Source of the DNA: a virus
IMG/VR virus record: IMGVR_UViG_3300020451_000471
Location: 1-38,078 of that record
Length of the DNA stretch: 38,078 bases
Reading direction: 5' to 3' (one strand)
Below the pieces are notes generated by a model. That model was not told the DNA's origin, made no database searches, and saw only the letters and a program-made list of their open reading frames with translations. Position numbers and translations under genes: made by a program. Positions 6,485-13,401 of this stretch are shown here, one piece after another. The first letter of the stretch is position 1, and each line of letters starts with the position of its first letter.

Positions 6485-7474
6485 TTAGTTAAAAGAATAA
6501 ACCGCTGCTAGTACTATACTAGATAGGTTATCCTTTTGTTCAAATACTTGCTCACTGGCTTTATCTAATCTATACTCTAACTTTAAATTTAGATTCTCTT
6601 TAGCATAATCTAAAGTCGTAGTAAAGTTTATAACATTTGCATCTGGGCCAATAGCACCTACTCCATTATTAATCTCTGCAAAGTACTCACCTCTTAACCC
6701 AGCAGTTAATTTACCTAAGTTATACTGAGGATATAAAGCAACTCCATAAAAACCATCTTTATCAGTTTTGTTGTATGTAGAATTTACTCCTAAATAAAAC
6801 TTTTTACTTAGATCATAACCACCTGTTAAATCTATTTGCAAAGTAGGTTCTAAACTAGCATCCTGTTTCCCGTACAAAGCATTTAAGTAAGTACCTTTAT
6901 AACCTAGTTGAACTCCTAAAGTATTAAAGTTAGTAGTGTTAAAATCTGTTGCATCAGTAGCATTTAAAACCGCTAACATACCTGTAAGGTTTTTAGATAG
7001 GTTAAAATCTGCTTTTAATCCTGAATGAGAGAATGGACCATAACTAAACATGTAAGATGTTGAGTAGTTAAAGTTTCCTGTTGGAGAAATAACCTCATAA
7101 CCTAAAAAGGTATTAAAATTACCCATTGTGAAAGTAAGGTTATCGCTTGCATCCCAATATGCGTATAATTGATTAATGATATTGGAGCTGCCTGTTGATA
7201 AGAATACTGCATCTTCTCCTCTAGGGCCAAAAACTAAATCAGCAACAAAACCTGTGTTTTTAGTATCATAAGAGCTGATTAAATTAAACATTCCTAAACT
7301 AAACCCGTTACCATTTGCAAAAGATGTAGCTGGAGCTAAATCTGTATTTGTGCTAAGGTTTCTTTTGTAATAAATATCAGCACTACCTTCTAATGATAGT
7401 TTTGATTGTAAGCTATCTTGAGCTGTAATAATTAAAGTACTAAGTACTAATAAAATTGTAAATATATTTTTCAT
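6485..7474 (-). CDS. Outer-membrane beta-barrel porin (OmpL/BBP2-like)
   Basis: A 329-residue protein with a clear Sec signal peptide (basic MKN, hydrophobic core, cleavage probably after Ala18, TA-QDS). The mature part alternates polar and hydrophobic residues in many short strands with Gly/Asn/Asp turns, ending in the aromatic-rich strand VYSFN. That matches an outer-membrane barrel of the putative beta-barrel porin-2 type. It would sit in the host outer membrane and let small solutes through. Its place directly downstream of amt points to ammonium entry. A hairpin at 7491-7511 separates it from amt and may set relative expression. Family naming is by pattern; signal peptide and barrel character are visible. 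Confidence 0.75.
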   Translation of the reverse strand: MKNIFTILLVLSTLIITAQDSLQSKLSLEGSADIYYKRNLSTNTDLAPATSFANGNGFSLGMFNLISSYDTKNTGFVADLVFGPRGEDAVFLSTGSSNIINQLYAYWDASDNLTFTMGNFNTFLGYEVISPTGNFNYSTSYMFSYGPFSHSGLKADFNLSKNLTGMLAVLNATDATDFNTTNFNTLGVQLGYKGTYLNALYGKQDASLEPTLQIDLTGGYDLSKKFYLGVNSTYNKTDKDGFYGVALYPQYNLGKLTAGLRGEYFAEINNGVGAIGPDANVINFTTTLDYAKENLNLKLEYRLDKASEQVFEQKDNLSSIVLAAVYSFN

Positions 7475-7490
7475 TTTTTTTGAAATTAAA

Positions 7491-7511
7491 AGAGGGGCTA
7501 TTAACCCCTCT
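7491..7511 (-). terminator. Intercistronic hairpin between amt and porin, possible attenuator
   Basis: AGAGGGG and CCCCTCT form a perfect 7-bp stem with a 7-base loop on the minus strand. The following T run is short (TTTTAATTT), so termination would be partial. It may lower porin expression relative to amt or protect the 3' end of the amt message. Confidence 0.55.
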
Positions 7512-7517
7512 ATATTA

Positions 7518-8747
7518 TTAATGTTGATTTAATCGGAAATCTGGATAGGCACTCATTCCATGCTCTGCATTATCTAAGCCTTCTATCTCTTCTCTTTTCG
7601 ATACTCTTAATCCTATTGTTTTCTTTAATGTAAATAGAATTAAGAAAGCACTAATTAAACAAAAGGCTCCAATGATACCTACTCCAGTAAGCTGTGTAAG
7701 AAATTGACTAACTCCAGCCATACTACCAAAGATACCTACTGCTAATGTTCCCCAGACACCACATCCAAGATGTACTGCTATGGCTCCTACTGGATCATCT
7801 AGTTTTAGCTTATCTAATAAAGCAACACTAAACACTACAACAATACCACCAATGATACCAATTAAAACAGATTCATTAGGGCTCATCAAGTCTGCTCCAG
7901 CAGTGATAGCGACTAGTCCTCCTAAGATTCCGTTAAGGAACATTGTTAAATCAAATGTTTTGTCCTTAATAAAAGAAGTAATTGCAGCACCAATACCACC
8001 AGCAACAGCGGCTAAACAAGTAGTAACAAGAGTTAAAGAAGTTAGCTCAGGGTTAGCACTAAGTACTGAACCACCATTAAAACCAAACCACCCTAACCAA
8101 AGTATTAATACTCCAGCAGTAGCAAAGGGTATGTTATGCCCTAAGATAGGTATTGATTTACCGTTTTTGAATTTACCAATTCTAGCACCTAATAACCATA
8201 CTGCAATTAGTGCAGCCCATCCACCTACTGAGTGAACTAATGTAGATCCAGCGAAATCATAGAAACCTAAGTTATCCAAGAAACCACCTCCCCATTTCCA
8301 AGAGCCTACTATTGGATAAACTAACCCAACATAAATGATGCTGAAAACCATAAAGCTACTAAGCTTAATTCTTTCAGCTACTGCTCCAGATACAATTGTA
8401 GCAGCGGTTGCAGCAAACATTCCTTGAAAAAGAAAATCAGTCCACCACGTATAACCACCATCAGCATATTCAGCAGTCATACCGTTTACAGGTGCATCAA
8501 TTCCAAATCCAGCGAATTTAAGAACTCCCATACTACCCTCTTCAAAACCTGGATACATGAGATTAAAACCTCCAATGTAATAAACCAAAAGGCCCATACA
8601 GATTATGAAGATGTTTTTAAATAGGATGTTAATGGTATTTTTTTGTCTTGTTAGTCCTATCTCTAACAAACTAAATCCTAAGTGCATAAAGAACACTAAA
8701 CCTGTACAAACCATCATCCACAGGTTATTTACTGTTAACATTTCCAT
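7518..8747 (-). CDS. amt: Ammonium transporter, Amt/Mep/Rh family
   Basis: A 409-residue inner-membrane protein with about 11 hydrophobic helices, full length for the family. Visible functional residues are the Phe gate F107 and F221 (WFGFNGGS), W152 of the periplasmic ammonium site, the family signature with DFAG at 164-167, and the twin pore histidines H172 (LVHSVGG) and H326 (IAVHLGCG). The cytoplasmic C-terminal tail (GLRVSKREEIEGLD) needed for coupling and P-II contact is intact. It should conduct ammonium/ammonia into the cytoplasm as a trimer. P-II is encoded 7 bases upstream and a porin downstream. All key residues are kept, so the gene looks functional, not decaying. Phage carriage of amt is unusual. 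Confidence 0.95.
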   Translation of the reverse strand: MEMLTVNNLWMMVCTGLVFFMHLGFSLLEIGLTRQKNTINILFKNIFIICMGLLVYYIGGFNLMYPGFEEGSMGVLKFAGFGIDAPVNGMTAEYADGGYTWWTDFLFQGMFAATAATIVSGAVAERIKLSSFMVFSIIYVGLVYPIVGSWKWGGGFLDNLGFYDFAGSTLVHSVGGWAALIAVWLLGARIGKFKNGKSIPILGHNIPFATAGVLILWLGWFGFNGGSVLSANPELTSLTLVTTCLAAVAGGIGAAITSFIKDKTFDLTMFLNGILGGLVAITAGADLMSPNESVLIGIIGGIVVVFSVALLDKLKLDDPVGAIAVHLGCGVWGTLAVGIFGSMAGVSQFLTQLTGVGIIGAFCLISAFLILFTLKKTIGLRVSKREEIEGLDNAEHGMSAYPDFRLNQH

Positions 8748-8754
8748 CTCTCTT

Positions 8755-9093
8755 TTAGTTTAAAGTTTGGTTTCCACGTTCTCCAGTCCTAATTCTGTAA
8801 GCCTCTTCAATATTGGAAACAAATATTTTTCCATCTCCAATATTACCTGTTTTACCAGATTCAAGAATAGCTTTTATTGTTCTATCTAAAAACTCATCAG
8901 ATACAACAATAGATAAGTACCTCCTCTGTATATCAGAAGTACTATATTCAATTCCTCGATAACGCATATCGAGTTGCTCATTACCAACTCCTGTAACATC
9001 CCAGTAACTAAAAAAAGTTACCTTAACATCCATGAGAGCTGATTTAACATCATCAAATTGAGCTTTTCTGATGATTGCATCCACCTTTTTCAT
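8755..9093 (-). CDS. glnK: P-II nitrogen regulatory protein (GlnB/GlnK type)
   Basis: A 112-residue protein, full length for P-II. The N-terminus MKKVDAIIRK, the T-loop (residues about 37-55) with YRGIEY and Tyr50 at the position of the uridylylated Tyr51 of E. coli GlnB, the B-loop TGNIGDGKIF (82-91) and the C-loop RIRTGERG (100-107) are all present. By my alignment the T-loop is one residue shorter than E. coli GlnB, with an E-Q pair where Gln39 sits. It should bind ATP/ADP and 2-oxoglutarate as a trimer and plug or release Amt. The GlnK name is chosen for its link to amt. A TATATTTG box 30 bases upstream gives it its own promoter. Confidence 0.93.
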   Translation of the reverse strand: MKKVDAIIRKAQFDDVKSALMDVKVTFFSYWDVTGVGNEQLDMRYRGIEYSTSDIQRRYLSIVVSDEFLDRTIKAILESGKTGNIGDGKIFVSNIEEAYRIRTGERGNQTLN

Positions 9094-9123
9094 AGCGATT
9101 TATTTAAAGTTAAAAATTGATTA

Positions 9124-9131
9124 CAAATATA
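9124..9131 (-). promoter_or_regulatory. -7 box TATATTTG in front of P-II/amt/porin
   Basis: An exact TAnnTTTG match lies between the MazG stop and the P-II start, 30 bases from the ATG. I see no TTG at the expected -33 position, so it may be weak or need an activator. It makes the nitrogen cassette a possible independent transcription unit. Confidence 0.55.
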
Positions 9132-9132
9132 A

Positions 9133-9411
9133 TTATTTTCGTTGTTTTGCCCTGTACTCATTTATTCTGATCTTGTTTTTTAATTCTTGTTCAATATCAA
9201 TATTGTAATGCTTTGCCATGTTTAAACAAACCAATATAACATCAGCTAACTCTTCAGGCAAATTACTCCATTCTTTAGATATTAAAGCCTCTTTGTTTAG
9301 CTCTTCTACCTCTTCATCTAGCTTATCTAAAAACTCAAAAAGCGTAGTAGTAGGAGTTATAAAACCCCTATCTACTATGCTTTGGTAATTGGTACTTATT
9401 ATATCTTGCAC
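9133..9411 (-). CDS. MazG-like nucleoside triphosphate pyrophosphohydrolase
   Basis: A 92-residue all-helical protein with the paired acidic motifs of the MazG/all-alpha NTP-PPase family: EEVEE around residues 33-37 and EELADV at 53-58 (E54, D57) for Mg2+ binding. It would hydrolyse (d)NTPs, or ppGpp-like nucleotides, to monophosphates and pyrophosphate. Phage MazG is usually linked to nucleotide pool or starvation-signal control, which is notable beside a nitrogen cassette. The start is GTG, overlapping the methyltransferase TAG stop by one base (TAGTG), with no nearby ATG alternative. Confidence 0.75.
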   Translation of the reverse strand: MQDIISTNYQSIVDRGFITPTTTLFEFLDKLDEEVEELNKEALISKEWSNLPEELADVILVCLNMAKHYNIDIEQELKNKIRINEYRAKQRK

Positions 9412-10430
9412 TAGAATAAACTTTTTTGCTCTGCTGCCTCTTCAAATCTATATTTAGCATCACCTAAGTTTATCTTAGCCTGTTTGAAGTAAGAATCTTT
9501 TAACTCTATTCCTATGGCTTTTCTACCTAATGAAACAGGACTATAAACTTCAGAACCTACGCCCATAAAAGGAGTAAAAACAACCTCCCCCTCATTAGAA
9601 TATAATTCTACTAACCTATCAATAACATCTAATTGTAATGGATGTACGTGCTTTTCATCATCCTCTTCTCTTGAATCTCTAAATGGTAAAACATTATCTA
9701 TACTAATATCATCCCATACACTAGATGCGTACCTTTGCCATATGTAGTGTGATAATTTATTTGTTTTAGGGTCTTTATGGTTTTTAAATTCTTTATTTAA
9801 ATATTCCCACAATTGAGCTGAATTTAAATCTGATTTATTAGCATTATTCCATGCCTGTAAAATATTAGGTAAAATAGGAGTTGTACCAAAATATTTTTTT
9901 AATCCTTCTGGATTCGTTACGGGTACTTCATTAATACCTTTTTTAGTAAATATTAAAACATAATCAGGCATAGCCGTAAAGCACTTTGTAGAATCTTCTA
10001 CTATAAACTTATGCATTAAACTTTGCACCATTGTACGCATACGAACCTTTAAAGGCTCTTTCCATATTGTAATACGATTACGATATTCAAAACCGTACTT
10101 TTGATGTATTTTTATTATCTCATGAGGAAAATCCCATAATCTACAAATATTATCAAAAACATCTGTACAGTGTACGGCTGTTATTCTACCATCTTTTGTA
10201 ACTCTTGCAACCTCTTTAACTAAAAATTCATATTGCTCTAAAAACTGCTCTTTACTTTCACAATTACTAAAATCATTATCACTACTTGAATAGTTATAAA
10301 GCCCAGCAAAAGGAGGAGAGTATATTGATAAGTCAATTGATTTATCCTCTAATGTTGGTAATACATACATACAATCTGAGTTATAGATTGCATAATCTTC
10401 TGTTACTAATTGGTCTTTTACGTTGTTCAT
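9411..10430 (-). CDS. N4-cytosine/N6-adenine DNA methyltransferase (beta class)
   Basis: A 339-residue methyltransferase with the catalytic motif IV first (SPPF, residues 38-41) and the SAM-binding motif I near the C-terminus (FTPFMGVGS followed by GRKAIGIELKDSYF), i.e. the permuted order of beta-class enzymes. SPP-F/Y favours N4-cytosine but does not exclude N6-adenine. It likely methylates phage DNA for protection from host restriction or marks it. It is 3 bases downstream of an SF2 helicase gene and overlaps MazG, so the three are co-expressed. No cognate nuclease is seen. Confidence 0.85.
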   Translation of the reverse strand: MNNVKDQLVTEDYAIYNSDCMYVLPTLEDKSIDLSIYSPPFAGLYNYSSSDNDFSNCESKEQFLEQYEFLVKEVARVTKDGRITAVHCTDVFDNICRLWDFPHEIIKIHQKYGFEYRNRITIWKEPLKVRMRTMVQSLMHKFIVEDSTKCFTAMPDYVLIFTKKGINEVPVTNPEGLKKYFGTTPILPNILQAWNNANKSDLNSAQLWEYLNKEFKNHKDPKTNKLSHYIWQRYASSVWDDISIDNVLPFRDSREEDDEKHVHPLQLDVIDRLVELYSNEGEVVFTPFMGVGSEVYSPVSLGRKAIGIELKDSYFKQAKINLGDAKYRFEEAAEQKSLF

Positions 10431-10433
10431 TTG

Positions 10434-11801
10434 TTATAAAAATTTAGGTTTAATAATTTTGTTATCAAATCGTTTAATAGTTTCTGAAAATACAGTATTT
10501 ACATTTTTAGTAAGGTTCTCATATAACTGTATTGCTTTTTCTGTTTTTTGTTGTAATGCTTCTAGTACTCTTGTTTGTCCATCAGATATAACTAAATCAA
10601 TAGTTACATTATTTTTTTGTCCAAATCTCCAAAACCTTCTAATAGCTTGATAATATTGCTCATAAGAATAAGTAGGAAAAAATACGCTATGATTACAATG
10701 CTGCCAATTTAAACCCATACCAGTCATCTTAGCCTTAGTAATTAATCTCTTAATTTTACCATTAGCAAAATCCATTAAAATACTTTCTTTTTTCTCAATA
10801 CTCATACTTCCAGTAATCTCAACAGCTTCAGAATCTAAACTAGCAATTAAAGAACTCTCTTCATTAAGATTTACCCAGTATACAGATGTTTTACCTTTTG
10901 CTAATTCAACAGCTTTTATACATCTATCTTTTAATGTTTGTTTTTGCTCGTGCCTAATTTCTCTAAATGACTTTGCAACAAAAGTAAACATCTTAATTTG
11001 TCCATCAACATCAACAGTAGACTTATTCTCTACTACGTGCTTATTTGTAATTAACTCAGGTAACTTGTATCTAGTATTATCATATCCTAAATCGCTAGGC
11101 ATTTTAACCATAATACTCCATTGATTAACCCAAGCAAAAAAACTTTTTTCTGCATGAGGTTTTAAGTAGTATTTTTCTCCTATATTTTTTGATTGTTTTG
11201 CTATACTAGCCATGTTGTTTTTAAAAAACTTAGTAAGCATATCCATGTAACCCATATAACCCAAAGCCTCTGAGCTTGTACCCAGTTCTATAAAATCGTT
11301 AGGAGATGGAGTAGCAGTAGATAAAAATCTAAAAGGTATTTTTTTAACAAAACTTGTTACTTGATTCTTAATTTTACCATCAAAGTTTTTAAGTATTGAA
11401 CTTTCATCAAGTATAACTCCTTGAAACTCTGTTTTATCAAAGTAGTGTAATCTCTCATAATTACATATTACAATTCTCTTAGTATGTTTACCATCTTTGG
11501 AGTATTCAATATCTGTTATACCTAACTTTTCAGCCTCTAAAATAAATTGAAAAGCAACCGCTAAAGGAGTTAATATTAATACTTTTCCGCCTGTATGATT
11601 AACAATGTTTTGAGCTATGGAAACTTGCATCAAGGTCTTACCTAATCCAGTATCTGCAAAGATTGCCATTCTACCTTTTTTAACAGCTTTTTCAATAATA
11701 GCTTTTTGAAAATCAAATGCTATATCTGGTATGTAATTAGCATCAAAACCGAAATTACCGATAGTATGCTTTTTGCTTTCTAAAAATTCTTGATAATTCA
11801 T
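10434..11801 (-). CDS. SF2 (SNF2/DEAD-like) helicase
   Basis: A 455-residue helicase. Walker A is DTGLGKT at residues 50-56, motif II is LDESS (131-135), motif III is STATPSPND (161-169), and the C-terminal RecA-like lobe has TKAKMTGMGLNW and YYQAIRRFWRFGQ (motif V and VI with arginine fingers). It would translocate on DNA using ATP. It is paired with the beta-class methyltransferase just downstream, a combination known in many phages, and may help replication, repair or the methyltransferase. It overlaps the upstream HTH gene by four bases. Confidence 0.88.
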   Translation of the reverse strand: MNYQEFLESKKHTIGNFGFDANYIPDIAFDFQKAIIEKAVKKGRMAIFADTGLGKTLMQVSIAQNIVNHTGGKVLILTPLAVAFQFILEAEKLGITDIEYSKDGKHTKRIVICNYERLHYFDKTEFQGVILDESSILKNFDGKIKNQVTSFVKKIPFRFLSTATPSPNDFIELGTSSEALGYMGYMDMLTKFFKNNMASIAKQSKNIGEKYYLKPHAEKSFFAWVNQWSIMVKMPSDLGYDNTRYKLPELITNKHVVENKSTVDVDGQIKMFTFVAKSFREIRHEQKQTLKDRCIKAVELAKGKTSVYWVNLNEESSLIASLDSEAVEITGSMSIEKKESILMDFANGKIKRLITKAKMTGMGLNWQHCNHSVFFPTYSYEQYYQAIRRFWRFGQKNNVTIDLVISDGQTRVLEALQQKTEKAIQLYENLTKNVNTVFSETIKRFDNKIIKPKFL

Positions 11802-12001
11802 AAATAATATTGTTTTACTCGTACAAATTCACCATACCTGTTAGGTACTTCTAACCATTCATCTTTAATCTCATTACCTTCTTTTCTTAGATCACATATC
11901 CTTGATGCTAGGCGGTAAATACCTAGCTCTTGCCATGCTTTTAATGGGTTAATTTTGTTGCCTTGCTCAAGATAAATGAGCAACCTTTGTTTTTGTGTCA
12001 T
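11798..12001 (-). CDS. Small helix-turn-helix protein (HTH_39-like)
   Basis: A 67-residue protein with a winged-helix pattern. A start helix (TQKQRLLIYLEQG), a linker (INPLKAWQELGI), a recognition helix (YRLASRICDLRKEG) and a beta wing (IKDEWLEV, VRVKQYYL) are visible. It is likely a DNA-binding protein. As the first gene after a good promoter it could autoregulate the helicase-methyltransferase-MazG operon, but no operator was identified. Similar small proteins are common in phages, with unknown roles. Confidence 0.7.
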   Translation of the reverse strand: MTQKQRLLIYLEQGNKINPLKAWQELGIYRLASRICDLRKEGNEIKDEWLEVPNRYGEFVRVKQYYL

Positions 12002-12028
12002 AATTGTTTAGTTTGTTGTTTATTTCTA

Positions 12029-12058
12029 CAATGATAATAATAATTTTTTAATATCAAA
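12029..12058 (-). promoter_or_regulatory. Promoter TTTG-N18-TATCATTG
   Basis: TTTG at 12055-12058 and TATCATTG at 12029-12036 (7 of 8 match to TAnnTTTG) are spaced by 18 bases. The ATG of the HTH gene follows 27 bases later after an A-rich leader (AAACAACAAACTAAACAATT). It would drive the helicase, methyltransferase and MazG genes. Confidence 0.55.
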
Positions 12059-12410
12059 ACTTTAAAGATTGATTCTCTAATTTTAGTTTATAATTTTCTT
12101 CTCTAAGCTTCAAATTTTCCTGTTTTAAAAGCTGGTTTTGATTCTTTAATTTTGTAACCTCATCATTCACAGTATCAACATAAAATTCTAATTCTGCTAC
12201 TGAAAATATAGCGGATTCTGTTAATGCCGCTAATGGGTTATCAGTCATTTTTTTCTCTTCAAAGTTTTTAAATAATCTTCTTAACGCAATATCGTACGTT
12301 TCTAGCGATTGTTTCACCTCAAGGTATACATTACCACCGAAAATGTTTTTGGTGTCCTTAAACATCACGTAAATAGGCAATAAATTGATTTCTGGCTTTT
12401 CACTTAGCAT
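12054..12410 (-). CDS. Coiled-coil protein, unknown function
   Basis: I choose the ATG at 12410 (118 residues) over an in-frame ATG at 12437, because it follows the A-rich leader AAACAACAAACT seen at other starts and avoids overlap with the ATPase gene. The N-terminal half is mixed (INLLPIYVMFKDTKN). The last 40 residues are a regular coiled coil (LKQENLKLREENYKLKLEN). It could be an oligomeric partner of the replication ATPase encoded just upstream. No known motif. Confidence 0.5.
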   Translation of the reverse strand: MLSEKPEINLLPIYVMFKDTKNIFGGNVYLEVKQSLETYDIALRRLFKNFEEKKMTDNPLAALTESAIFSVAELEFYVDTVNDEVTKLKNQNQLLKQENLKLREENYKLKLENQSLKF

Positions 12411-12420
12411 AGTTTGTTGT

Positions 12421-13401
12421 TTAAAATGGTAAATCATCGTTTATTTCATCATTTCCGTAGCTCATTCTGCTCATACTTTGATGCTCTTTTGTTTTGTACA
12501 GGTCTAATTGCTCTGCTGGTTTTTCGTAGGTATGCTCTAATGGGTTTTCATTATCAATGAAGTATGCGCAATGATTATACCACCTCAACTCTAGTGGCTT
12601 ATCTCTGGGAGTTACACAACCTCCTGTGATAGTTTCTTTAACTTTTCTAACGTGTAATTCTCCTATATTCCATCTTTCTGGATGCTGTGTCATTCTGTGA
12701 ATAGTCCAAAAGTCATCTGCTCTATTTGCAAATTTTTGCCCTCCTTCGGTATCTGCTTTCTCAGGAGCTGCTAAATGGCCCTCATAAACATGGTCTTTAG
12801 GGTATCTGTTTCTAGCTGCTTGAGTAACTAGGTGAGCATTTACAAAAACGTTAGTATTGTTTTGCTCCCCAAAAATTCTAAGGTTAGCACAGATGTCATA
12901 ATCCTCTTGATGCTTGTTAGATGTTTCTACCATTAGCGAGTTAAAAGGGTCTACTAACAATCCATCATGATGCTTTTTACTTGCTATGTCCAGAATATCA
13001 TAAGCAGTGTATCTTTTTGTATTTGGGATAAACTCAAAGTAATCAGATATTTCATTTAGGGTATGCTGAAAACCTTTATCATCAATTGAGTAATCTTTGT
13101 CTAATCTGCGTCCTGTCCAAAAGTTAAAAATTTTAAACACTTGTGATCTAACAGTATTTTCTGAAGAGTAGATAAGATGTTTTTTACCATGTAGCTTACT
13201 CATGCAAACAAAGTACCAAAGGAGTACATCTGTTTTCCCTACGTTGTCATGCCCGTTAATCATGTTAAACTGCCCTTGCTTCCATTTGATATGATTATCA
13301 AAGGCTTGTACTCCTATGCCTAAACCTTGCTCAACTTTTCCTAATCGTATTTCATCTAAGCCCTGAAGCTCATGAAAAGGTTTTGTGTAATAATTTTCCA
13401 T
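12421..13401 (-). CDS. RecA/DnaB-like replication ATPase with SSB-type C-terminal tip
   Basis: A 326-residue ATPase. Walker A is GHDNVGKT at residues 50-57, the Walker B strand is GLLVDP (147-152), and a later VFVNAHLVTQAARN motif resembles the H3/sensor region of RecA/DnaB-type helicases. It likely acts as a replicative helicase or RepA-like unwinding ATPase. Its last residues, INDDLPF, match the acidic-hydrophobic tip of SSB proteins that docks replisome partners. It starts immediately after the initiator stop, suggesting an initiator-helicase pair. Confidence 0.75.
   Translation of the reverse strand: MENYYTKPFHELQGLDEIRLGKVEQGLGIGVQAFDNHIKWKQGQFNMINGHDNVGKTDVLLWYFVCMSKLHGKKHLIYSSENTVRSQVFKIFNFWTGRRLDKDYSIDDKGFQHTLNEISDYFEFIPNTKRYTAYDILDIASKKHHDGLLVDPFNSLMVETSNKHQEDYDICANLRIFGEQNNTNVFVNAHLVTQAARNRYPKDHVYEGHLAAPEKADTEGGQKFANRADDFWTIHRMTQHPERWNIGELHVRKVKETITGGCVTPRDKPLELRWYNHCAYFIDNENPLEHTYEKPAEQLDLYKTKEHQSMSRMSYGNDEINDDLPF

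Noticed and set aside
7780-8235. A 151-codon open frame on the plus strand inside amt
   Set aside because: It is antisense to a clear Amt gene, is Ser/Pro/Asn-rich as expected of antisense membrane-protein DNA, and has no promoter or partner. All real genes here are on the minus strand.
6382-9131. Nitrogen genes as host contamination or chimeric assembly
   Set aside because: They are on the same strand, framed on both sides by phage genes with compatible leaders and terminators, and the cassette is short and complete. Read evidence would still be the decisive test.
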